Assembly (NCBI GenBank): GCA_029937635.1
Contig: JAPYPM010000151.1
Location: 1-5,898, forward strand
DNA: 5,898 bases
Source: Nitrospinaceae bacterium
GTDB taxonomy: Bacteria; Nitrospinota; Nitrospinia; Nitrospinales; VA-1
Reading direction: 5' to 3'
Shown: positions 1-5,104 of the stretch, one piece after another
Position numbering within the stretch: position 1 is the stretch's first letter
How the letters are laid out: each line of letters begins with the position of its first letter
The notes under the pieces: model-generated
The model's database searches: none
Seen by the model: the letters and a program-made list of their open reading frames with translations, nothing else
Told to the model about the DNA's origin: nothing
Made by a program: the position numbers and the translations under genes

Positions 1-1068
1 TCTTTGGGAAACCCTGTGATTGAGCCTCCAGAGAAAGTTCTCCAGGCGATTAAATTAGCTGCCAACGATACTACTCCAGGACTCCATCGCTACATGCCTA
101 ATGCAGGTCTTCACGATGTGCGGAAAGAGATAGCGCGTTCTTTAACGACTGAAACAAACTGCACCGAACTAGCAGCTGACCACATTGTCATGGTGTGTGG
201 TGCGGCAGGCGGATTAAATATTACACTTAAAACTCTTTTGGATCCTGATGAAGAGGTCATCGTGTTTTCACCATTTTTTGTAGAGTACCTATTTTATTCT
301 GAAAACCATGGAGGGAAAACTGTAGTCGTATCAACAAATGAAGATTTTAGTCTTAATTTTAACGCTCTTCGAGGCGCAATTTCACCAAAAACTAAAGCTG
401 TAATTATTAATTCTCCCAATAATCCAACTGGGGTAGTCTATCCTCGAAAAATGCTTGAGGAATTAGCATCTATCCTTAGAGAATATTCAACTGGTAACAA
501 TAACCCGATATACCTCATATCAGATGATCCATATAAAAAAATAGTTTTTGATGGAGTTGAGACACCCAATATTCTCGAATTATATGAAAACAGTATTTAC
601 ATAACATCGCATTCAAAGGACCTTGCTATACCTGGTGAACGAATTGGTTATGTAGCAGTGCATCCTAAATGTGCTGATGTTGAAAATCTAATATCAGGTC
701 TTATTTTTTGTAATCGAGTGCTAGGTTTTGTTAATGCTCCAGCATTGATCCAACGAGTTATAAAAAATGTACAAAATATTTCAGTGGATGCCGAGTTTTA
801 CAGAAAGAAACGTGATTTTCTTTATGCGGAACTTATCAGTATTGGGTATTCTGTCGTTAAACCACAAGGGGCATTTTATTTTTTCCCTAAATCGCCTCTC
901 AAAGATGAAGTATTATTTACCCAAAAATTAGCAGAAAAAAAAATATTGGTTGTCCCGGGCCGAGGATTCGGATCCCCTGGATATTTCAGAATCTCTTATT
1001 GCGTTCCTAACCAAATTCTTGAAGGATCCATCGCTGGATTCAAACAGGTTTTTAATGAAGTTACGTAA
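1..1068 (+). CDS. PLP-dependent class I/II aminotransferase, 5'-truncated by window edge
   Basis: This is a fold-type I, AspC-like aminotransferase that moves an amino group between an amino acid and a 2-oxo acid in the cytoplasm. The reading frame is open from base 1 (Ser-Leu-Gly-Asn-Pro), and the TTG at base 4 is an internal Leu, not a start. Relative to the usual 385-400 residues, about 30-40 N-terminal residues are missing. Counting the Ser codon at base 1 as residue 1, the visible landmarks are a phosphate-side loop GAAGG (67-71), the NNPTG motif (140-144), the D-x-x-Y cofactor pair D175/Y178, and the Schiff-base lysine K206 in SHSKDLAIPGERIGY. R214 lies in the same motif, and R330 in YFRISY is the likely substrate-carboxylate arginine. 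All core catalytic residues are present, so the enzyme looks active. The amino-acid substrate cannot be read from this sequence. The stop is TAA, and no convincing hairpin terminator follows it. Confidence 0.93.
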   Translation, partial: SLGNPVIEPPEKVLQAIKLAANDTTPGLHRYMPNAGLHDVRKEIARSLTTETNCTELAADHIVMVCGAAGGLNITLKTLLDPDEEVIVFSPFFVEYLFYSENHGGKTVVVSTNEDFSLNFNALRGAISPKTKAVIINSPNNPTGVVYPRKMLEELASILREYSTGNNNPIYLISDDPYKKIVFDGVETPNILELYENSIYITSHSKDLAIPGERIGYVAVHPKCADVENLISGLIFCNRVLGFVNAPALIQRVIKNVQNISVDAEFYRKKRDFLYAELISIGYSVVKPQGAFYFFPKSPLKDEVLFTQKLAEKKILVVPGRGFGSPGYFRISYCVPNQILEGSIAGFKQVFNEVT

Positions 1069-1195
1069 AAAAGTCTCTGCATTTCTTATCTATAAAAACC
1101 GGAATATTTAATACGAAACTCTAACTACATCTATTTTTCAAATACCTCAAAGTTATTCATCTCAAGCATACTTTTGATTCTAGTGGTGGCATTTC

Positions 1196-1204
1196 TGTGG
1201 ATAA
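1196..1204 (-). promoter_or_regulatory. Perfect DnaA-box match (TTATCCACA on minus strand)
   Basis: The plus strand reads TGTGGATAA, the exact complement of the high-affinity E. coli-type DnaA box. By simple 4^9 counting on both strands, about 0.05 such matches are expected per window of this size. Two 7-of-9 relatives flank it in the same gap: TTATCTATA at 1086-1094 (plus) and TTATCCAAT at 1360-1368 (minus). The sequence match is certain. DnaA binding is inference, and no replication gene is nearby. Confidence 0.35.
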
Positions 1205-1214
1205 AAGTGAACAC

Positions 1215-1249
1215 GGTTTTTCTATTTAACAATAGCTAATAAAAAAACC
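1215..1249. repeat. Imperfect inverted repeat in intergenic gap
   Basis: GGTTTTT (1215-1221) is complementary to AAAAACC (1243-1249). Inside it, CTATT (1222-1226) pairs with AATAG (1231-1235) around the loop TAAC. Seven unpaired bases are left on the 3' side. The structure is A+T-rich and weak, with no T-run after it on the plus strand, so it is not a standard terminator. It could be an operator or chance. Confidence 0.25.
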
Positions 1250-1255
1250 AACTAC

Positions 1256-1293
1256 TGGACACCTTTCTTCACCAACTTTATTTTTTGGACACC
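1256..1293 (+). repeat. Direct repeat TGGACACC, two copies 30 bases apart
   Basis: Identical 8-mers lie at 1256-1263 and 1286-1293. Their start-to-start distance of 30 bases is close to three helical turns. They lie about 80-120 bases upstream of the MoeZ-type gene, a position where an activator or repressor dimer could bind. There is no other support for a regulatory role. Confidence 0.25.
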
Positions 1294-1312
1294 GAAGCCC
1301 TTTCTGCTAAAA

Positions 1313-1341
1313 TTGTTTTTATATTTCGTAATATTGATTAT
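1313..1341 (+). promoter_or_regulatory. Weak sigma70-like promoter candidate for the MoeZ-type gene
   Basis: TTGTTT (1313-1318) and GATTAT (1336-1341) are separated by 17 bases and end about 33 bases before the ATG. They match the consensus hexamers at 3 of 6 and 4 of 6 positions. In A+T-rich DNA such pairs are common, so this is only a candidate. Confidence 0.2.
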
Positions 1342-1374
1342 CAGATTAAAAAACCTTTTATTGGATAACATCTT

Positions 1375-2532
1375 ATGGGCTTGTCACAAGATCAGATCGC
1401 CCGCTATAGCCGACACCTGCTCCTTCCGGAAGTCGGTGTCGAGGGCCAAGAAAAATTATGCAATGCAAAGGTACTTTGTATTGGAACAGGTGGACTTGGA
1501 TCTCCACTAGGTCTATATCTAGCTGCTGCTGGGATCGGGAAATTGGGGCTCGTTGACTTTGATGTCGTCGATCAGAGCAATCTGCAACGTCAGGTTTTGC
1601 ACGGTGAATCCACTGTAGGCAAATTAAAAGTCGATTCAGCGAAAAAGCGCCTAGCCGATATTAACTCTGATGTGGAAGTTGTCACCTACAACATCCGACT
1701 CTCTTCTGAGAATGCAATGGAAATTTTTAAGGACTACGATATTATTGTGGATGGAACCGATAATTTTCCAACCCGCTATTTAGCCAATGATGCGTCAGTC
1801 CTATTAGGTAAACCCTATATTTATGGATGCATACTCCGTTTTGAAGGACAAGCCTCGGTGTTTTATTCAAAAGAAGGCCCATGCTACCGGTGCTTATATC
1901 CTGAGCCACCCCCACCAGGTTTAGTCCCAAGTTGCGCTGAAGGGGGTGTACTTGGTGTTCTTCCTGGGATTGTCGGCCTCATTCAAGCTACCGAAGTGGT
2001 TAAAATTATTTTAGGCAAGGGTGATACTTTGGTTGGACGCTTGATGCTTTTTGATGCGCTTGGGATGAAGTTTAGGGAAATGAAATTACGAAAGGATAAA
2101 AATTGTCCAATCTGTGGAGAAAATCCAACTATTACAAAACTGATCGATTATGAACAGTTTTGCGGCATTCCTTCCGCTGCTGAAGAAGACGCTGACAATG
2201 CAAAGTGGGAAATTTCAGTCGAAGAGGTCAAACAAAAACTAGACAAACCTGCTAGCTTTGTTTTGGTTGATGTGCGGGAACCATCAGAATACGATATCTG
2301 TCGAATTGATGGGTCTATTCTCATTCCTCTTGGAAAAATTGAGGAGATGAAACCAAAAAACCTTAATAAAATTTCCAAAAACGACCAAATTATACTTCAC
2401 TGTAAAGCTGGAGTAAGAAGTTTGAAAGCTGCTAAAGCTCTTAAACAAATGGGATTTGAAAACATTAAAAGCATGGCAGGAGGCATTGATGCTTGGTCTG
2501 ACAGAGTCGACCCTTCTATCCCAAAGTATTGA
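1375..2532 (+). CDS. moeZ: MoeZ-type adenylyltransferase/sulfurtransferase (MoeB/ThiF domain plus rhodanese domain)
   Basis: This is a cytoplasmic E1-like enzyme. It adenylates the C-terminal Gly-Gly of a ubiquitin-like sulfur carrier (MoaD, ThiS, CysO-like) and, through its rhodanese domain, passes sulfur to make the thiocarboxylate used for molybdopterin, thiamine, cysteine or tRNA thiolation. Residues 1-265 are the ThiF/MoeB domain: an N-terminal RYSRHLLLPE signature (10-19), the nucleotide loop GTGGLGS (37-43), acidic D61/D63, R72, K85, and DGTDN with D129. Zinc ligands are C170/C173 and C244/C247. C187 in PSCAEGG lies where Uba4/MOCS3 enzymes carry a conserved cysteine. Residues 280-385 form the rhodanese domain, with VDVREPSEY and the active loop CKAGVRS (C343-S349). 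The 385-residue length is normal for the fusion. The ATG at 1375 fits the family N-terminus, with a weak GGAT eight bases upstream. No sulfur carrier or moa/thi gene is in the window, so the pathway is undecided. Confidence 0.93.
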   Translation: MGLSQDQIARYSRHLLLPEVGVEGQEKLCNAKVLCIGTGGLGSPLGLYLAAAGIGKLGLVDFDVVDQSNLQRQVLHGESTVGKLKVDSAKKRLADINSDVEVVTYNIRLSSENAMEIFKDYDIIVDGTDNFPTRYLANDASVLLGKPYIYGCILRFEGQASVFYSKEGPCYRCLYPEPPPPGLVPSCAEGGVLGVLPGIVGLIQATEVVKIILGKGDTLVGRLMLFDALGMKFREMKLRKDKNCPICGENPTITKLIDYEQFCGIPSAAEEDADNAKWEISVEEVKQKLDKPASFVLVDVREPSEYDICRIDGSILIPLGKIEEMKPKNLNKISKNDQIILHCKAGVRSLKAAKALKQMGFENIKSMAGGIDAWSDRVDPSIPKY

Positions 2533-2562
2533 ATTATAACTCCATTAATTTTTAGTCTTTTT

Positions 2563-2586
2563 TCAAACTGATTACTTGATTTTTTT
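2563..2586 (+). terminator. Weak hairpin plus T-run after the MoeZ-type gene
   Basis: TCAA (2563-2566) and TTGA (2576-2579) can pair around a 9-base loop and are followed at once by seven T residues (2580-2586), 30-55 bases after the stop. A four-pair A+T-containing stem is too weak for a confident intrinsic terminator. The T-run is the better half of the signal. Confidence 0.2.
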
Positions 2587-2594
2587 AATGTTAC

Positions 2595-2623
2595 TTGACA
2601 TCAAACTCTAAGCAGTTTACCTT
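2595..2623 (+). promoter_or_regulatory. Sigma70-like promoter candidate for the 123-residue gene
   Basis: A perfect -35 hexamer TTGACA (2595-2600) is followed after 17 bases by TACCTT (2618-2623), which keeps the three most conserved -10 positions (T1, A2, T6). It would give a leader of about 65 bases. The -35 overlaps the second copy of the direct repeat TTACTTGA (2572-2579 and 2591-2598, 19 bases apart), a possible operator. The poor -10 keeps this a candidate. Confidence 0.3.
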
Positions 2624-2637
2624 TATTTAAAGGGCTG
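2613..2637 (+). repeat. Small hairpin in the leader of the 123-residue gene
   Basis: CCTTTA (2620-2625) pairs with TAAAGG (2628-2633), and CAG (2613-2615) with CTG (2635-2637) extends it across an internal loop. TTTCT follows. It could be a weak terminator of the upstream gene or a leader structure of the downstream one. The short loop makes a full six-pair stem unlikely, with four to five pairs more realistic. Confidence 0.2.
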
Positions 2638-2680
2638 TTTCTAGATTAGCAACATTCCAACTTTTAAAAACATGACTTTG

Positions 2681-2693
2681 AAAGGGAACCTTT
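2681..2693 (+). promoter_or_regulatory. Shine-Dalgarno inside a 5-bp inverted repeat
   Basis: The Shine-Dalgarno AGGGA (2683-2687) lies six bases before the ATG at 2694. It also lies in AAAGG-GAA-CCTTT, a perfect five-pair stem with a three-base loop that ends directly at the start codon. The Shine-Dalgarno decides the start. Masking it by the stem is possible but the stem is weak. Confidence 0.45.
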
Positions 2694-3065
2694 ATGAGTC
2701 ACTCCCATGATTCTGAGCCAAATTTCGAAAATTTATCAAAAGCGATCACTGAAGCAGTTATGACTTCAGAGAAAGTCCGAAGGATAGTGGAAGAAATTCA
2801 AAAAAACGATGAAATATGCCCTCAAAGCTTTATGGTTTTAGTGCTAAAAATGCAAGTGCTCACCGAATCACTCGATTTAAATATTGAAGAAAACGATACC
2901 TTAGAGGATACCGTTGATCGAAAAGTTACAAAAAAAAAGAACCACAAAAATACTCAGTACATTGATGGGGAAAAACTCTCTAAGCATGAACTTGATTTTG
3001 AAGAATTTCGTAGCAAACAATTTGACTCAGAAAACTGGCTTAAGAAAAATCGTATTTCCTTTTAA
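2694..3065 (+). CDS. Hypothetical protein, 123 residues, unrecognised
   Basis: I do not recognise this family. It is very likely a real gene. It has a well-placed Shine-Dalgarno, a candidate promoter, a frame that fills the space between two intergenic gaps, and no competing gene on either strand. The protein is soluble and highly charged, with no signal peptide, membrane segment or cysteine metal motif (one Cys, C42). After a His/Ser-rich start (MSHSHDSEPN), residues 11-65 look mostly helical, with a hydrophobic core around 46-57 (FMVLVLKMQVL). Residues 66-76 are acidic, 77-86 are a Lys/Asn-rich linker containing KKK, and the tail (93-123) is again charged, with a conserved-looking Phe/Trp pattern ending in ISF. 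It does not end in Gly-Gly, so it is not a visible sulfur-carrier partner of the preceding MoeZ-type enzyme. An adaptor or small regulatory protein is possible, but the sequence does not show it. Confidence 0.75.
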   Translation: MSHSHDSEPNFENLSKAITEAVMTSEKVRRIVEEIQKNDEICPQSFMVLVLKMQVLTESLDLNIEENDTLEDTVDRKVTKKKNHKNTQYIDGEKLSKHELDFEEFRSKQFDSENWLKKNRISF

Positions 3066-3279
3066 ACTTATCTCCTCCTGACTAAATTCTATCCTCCCTT
3101 GAAGTCTTTCCTATTATATGCCACTAACTAGGTTTATAACTCCCCAACAATAGTCACCTTAAAAGCAGTATGAAACTATTATAGCTCCTTGGCTCATTTC
3201 GCCAGGCGCGTAAAAATCATTATGCGATATGAGGCTAGTTTAAAACTTACAAGCTTGTACTCTGACAAACATCACTAAT
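3066..3279. other. Convergent intergenic region: C-rich/G-poor stretch, then inverted repeats
   Basis: The region is bounded by the stops of two genes facing each other. On the plus strand, bases 3066-3170 hold about 30 C and 9 G, a pyrimidine-biased composition like that of Rho-loading sites. Further right, CCTTGGC (3187-3193) pairs with GCCAGG (3201-3206) with one bulged T. Alternatively TAGC (3182-3185) plus CTCAT (3193-3197) pairs with ATGAG (3229-3233) plus GCTA (3234-3237). No gene is visible. Its likely role is to end transcription from one or both sides. Confidence 0.35.
3248..3259. repeat. Perfect 12-bp palindrome TACAAGCTTGTA
   Basis: This is an exact dyad with no spacer, 21 bases beyond the stop of the glyoxalase-fold gene. 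A second near-dyad, AGTTTAAAACT, adjoins it at 3237-3247. With no loop it would fold poorly in RNA, so a protein-binding site is as likely as a terminator. A palindrome this long has about a 5 % chance of arising in this gap at random. Confidence 0.3.
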
Positions 3280-3663
3280 TTATTTTTTTGGATATTCCAC
3301 CAATTCAATTTCATATTTATCTGGATCTTCAGTAAAAATAAACCGCGTTCCATTCTCCGACTCAATAGGCCCTTCTGTAACGGGAATCTCTTCCTCTTGT
3401 AATTTGGCCATGCACCATTCAAGATCTTCTACTTGAAATGCCAAATGTATTAAGTCCTCTGGAACCTCAATAGTTCCACTGTTGGGGAAGGAGCACAATT
3501 CAAGGTCACAGTTAACGTTTGGGAAACGCAAAAATACAAGCTGTGAACCGCGAGGAGATATTTTACGCTCGATAATTTCCATGCCCATAATACCATTGTA
3601 AAAATTAATGGAGCTATCCATATTCTGAACTCGCAACCGAGTATGCAAATATTTTTTCAGCAT
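3280..3663 (-). CDS. Glyoxalase-fold VOC protein, lactoylglutathione-lyase-like
   Basis: This is a cytoplasmic VOC-superfamily metalloenzyme. The closest well-known relative is glyoxalase I (GloA), which converts the methylglyoxal-glutathione hemithioacetal to S-lactoylglutathione. The 127 residues form two beta-alpha-beta-beta-beta modules (about 1-60 and 70-127). All four GloA metal ligands have counterparts: H7 in YLHTRLRV, E55 in CDLELC, H73 in LIHLAF, and E120 in YEIELVEY. The segment between E55 and H73 lacks the NWG...YDLG pattern of true GloA, so the substrate may differ (another glyoxalase-like or methylmalonyl-CoA-epimerase-like VOC activity is conceivable). The ATG overlaps the mutase stop by seven bases (ATGCTGA), and AGGA lies three bases upstream inside the mutase gene, which suggests translational coupling. 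It appears to be the last gene of the minus-strand block. Confidence 0.85.
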   Translation of the reverse strand: MLKKYLHTRLRVQNMDSSINFYNGIMGMEIIERKISPRGSQLVFLRFPNVNCDLELCSFPNSGTIEVPEDLIHLAFQVEDLEWCMAKLQEEEIPVTEGPIESENGTRFIFTEDPDKYEIELVEYPKK

Positions 3664-5042
3664 AATTCCTGACTAAGAGTAAAGACAGACTCATACTTTG
3701 ATACTGCTTTACGAACTATAGAAATGATTTCAGCAAGTCGAGCTGAATTATTTGCTTCAAATCGGAAAACAATGACTGGCTGCGTATTCGAAGCACGTAT
3801 CAAAGCCCATCCTTCACCAAAGTTTACTCTAACCCCATCAATATCTATCACATCATAATTTTTTCTAAAACTTTCTGTAAGTTTTCGAACAATTTCAAAT
3901 TTACGATCATCAGGACAATCAACACGTATTTCCGGAGTGGCCTCGGTTTTTGGAACATCAAGAAGCATCTCTGAAACTTTTATCTTAGATGATGCAACTA
4001 TCTGAAGAATCCTGCATGCAGCATAAATAGCATCGTCGAACCCGTAATAGTCGTCCGCAAAACAAATATGCCCACTCATTTCACCTGCCAGTAAAGAATT
4101 TGTTTCTTGCATTTTATTTTTAATCAATGAGTGACCAGCCGCAGACATCACCGCTGTTCCACCATGACCCTCAATATCCTTGAAAAGATTTTGCGAACAC
4201 TTCACCTCACCTACAATCGTTGCACCAGGGTTATGCTTTAGAAGATCCCTTGCAAAAATCATTAAAAGCTGATCTCCCCAAAGGATTTTCCCCTTCTCAT
4301 CAACGATACCGATTCTGTCCGCATCACCATCAAACCCGATTCCAAGCTCCGCCCCCTCTTCCTTTACTTTTTTACTAAGATCCAACATATTCTTTTCTAC
4401 TGTCGGATCAGGATGGTGATTAGGAAAATTGCCATCGGGTTCACAATATAATTCAATAATATTTGCACCTATTCGCTTTAATAGCTTCGGTCCTACGATT
4501 CCAAAACATCCATTCCCCCCGTCGACCACAACCTTCACAGAGCGCGAAAGCTTAATACGATCAAAGATACCTTGAATATAGTCTTCTAGAACGTTTTCTT
4601 TAGTCAGTTTTCCGCTACCCAACTCAAAATCATCACTATCAATTAATCTCCGTAACTCTTGAATACTCTCCCCGTATAGACTTTGCAGCCCATTACTTAT
4701 TTTAAATCCGTTAAACTCTGAAGGATTATGACTACCTGTTATCATCACGCCACCGTCTGGCTTCAAATGATGCAAGGAAAAATAGGCTACCGGAGTTGGA
4801 ACCATCCCTATATCTATAACATTACACCCGGTGGAATTTATTCCACGGATAAGGCTGTCTCGAAAAGGGATGGAACTAGCCCTCATGTCATAACCAACCG
4901 TAAGAGTTTTACCACCATTTCTATAAATATAAGTGCCTATACTTTTACCAATTAGTTCTGTGGAATCTTGAGTTAAATCTACATCGACTAACCCACGAAT
5001 ATCGTATTCCCTAAAAATCTGAGGATTTATTTTTTTTTTCAT
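3657..5042 (-). CDS. Phosphomannomutase/phosphoglucomutase (AlgC/ManB family)
   Basis: This cytoplasmic alpha-D-phosphohexomutase interconverts hexose 6-phosphate and 1-phosphate, feeding GDP-mannose and UDP-glucose supply for cell-envelope polysaccharides. Its 461 residues match Pseudomonas AlgC in length and four-domain order. Visible motifs are FREYDIRG (10-17), the phosphoserine loop TGSHNP (102-107, S104) followed by NGFK, the Mg-binding loop DGDADR (238-243), and the sugar-binding loop GEMSGH (320-325, E321 and S323, as in dual mannose/glucose enzymes). The C-terminal phosphate-binding loop is RASNTQP (416-422). Every catalytic element is intact. The ATG at 5042-5040 is supported because FREYDIRG begins ten residues later, as is usual in the family, but no clear Shine-Dalgarno precedes it. 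Codons 2-5 contain an A10 run. It sits 62 bases after the SDR gene and overlaps the VOC gene, so co-transcription is likely. Dual versus single sugar specificity is inferred only. Confidence 0.95.
   Translation of the reverse strand: MKKKINPQIFREYDIRGLVDVDLTQDSTELIGKSIGTYIYRNGGKTLTVGYDMRASSIPFRDSLIRGINSTGCNVIDIGMVPTPVAYFSLHHLKPDGGVMITGSHNPSEFNGFKISNGLQSLYGESIQELRRLIDSDDFELGSGKLTKENVLEDYIQGIFDRIKLSRSVKVVVDGGNGCFGIVGPKLLKRIGANIIELYCEPDGNFPNHHPDPTVEKNMLDLSKKVKEEGAELGIGFDGDADRIGIVDEKGKILWGDQLLMIFARDLLKHNPGATIVGEVKCSQNLFKDIEGHGGTAVMSAAGHSLIKNKMQETNSLLAGEMSGHICFADDYYGFDDAIYAACRILQIVASSKIKVSEMLLDVPKTEATPEIRVDCPDDRKFEIVRKLTESFRKNYDVIDIDGVRVNFGEGWALIRASNTQPVIVFRFEANNSARLAEIISIVRKAVSKYESVFTLSQELC
5030..5039 (-). 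repeat. A10 homopolymer directly after the mutase start codon
   Basis: On the coding strand ten A residues follow the ATG without a break. Removing one A reads ATG AAA AAA AAA TAA, a stop at codon 5. Adding one A leads to TAG at codon 11. The tract is therefore a candidate for polymerase slippage or replication slippage. It may equally be a plain A-rich translation-start enhancer, since the leader has no obvious Shine-Dalgarno. Confidence 0.5.
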
Positions 5043-5104
5043 AAATTATTTTTTTAAATTATTTATATTTAGAACTGGCATATCCTTTTTTTCTTTAATA
5101 ACGA

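Larger units (their letters stand above)
1069..1374. other. 306-base intergenic gap, A+T-rich, no gene seen
   Basis: There is no open frame with a credible start and Shine-Dalgarno in either strand. The gap lies between the aminotransferase stop and the MoeZ-type start. It contains a perfect DnaA-box match, an imperfect inverted repeat, a spaced direct repeat and a weak promoter-like pair, each listed separately. I see no tRNA or recognisable riboswitch. The absence of an obvious terminator after the aminotransferase leaves open whether the two genes share a transcript. Confidence 0.7.

Noticed and set aside
4..6. TTG as the start codon of the aminotransferase
   Set aside because: The frame is open to base 1 and starts at the SLGNP region, which in this family lies about 30-40 residues inside the protein.
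1069..1374. Chromosomal replication origin
   Set aside because: There is only one perfect DnaA box, no dnaA, dnaN, gidA or par gene beside it, and no strong A+T unwinding repeats. It is kept as a regulatory or titration candidate only.
1313..1510. 65-codon open frame on the plus strand
   Set aside because: It overlaps the N-terminal domain of the MoeZ-type gene in another frame, has no Shine-Dalgarno and gives no family-like protein.
1742..2378. Two open frames on the minus strand opposite the MoeZ-type gene (1742-1930 and 2148-2378)
   Set aside because: They are antisense shadows of a strongly conserved coding region and their products resemble nothing known.
3070..3079. Perfect Shine-Dalgarno-like AGGAGGAGAT on the minus strand
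   Set aside because: No ATG, GTG or TTG follows at a usable distance. It lies just beyond the end of the plus-strand gene and probably reflects the C/T-rich composition there.
3240..3422. 60-codon minus-strand open frame overlapping the 3' end of the VOC gene
   Set aside because: It reads the VOC gene in a different frame. The VOC frame carries the conserved metal ligands, so this one is a shadow.
4728..4955. 75-codon plus-strand open frame opposite the mutase
   Set aside because: It is antisense to the catalytic-serine region of the mutase and has no expression signals.
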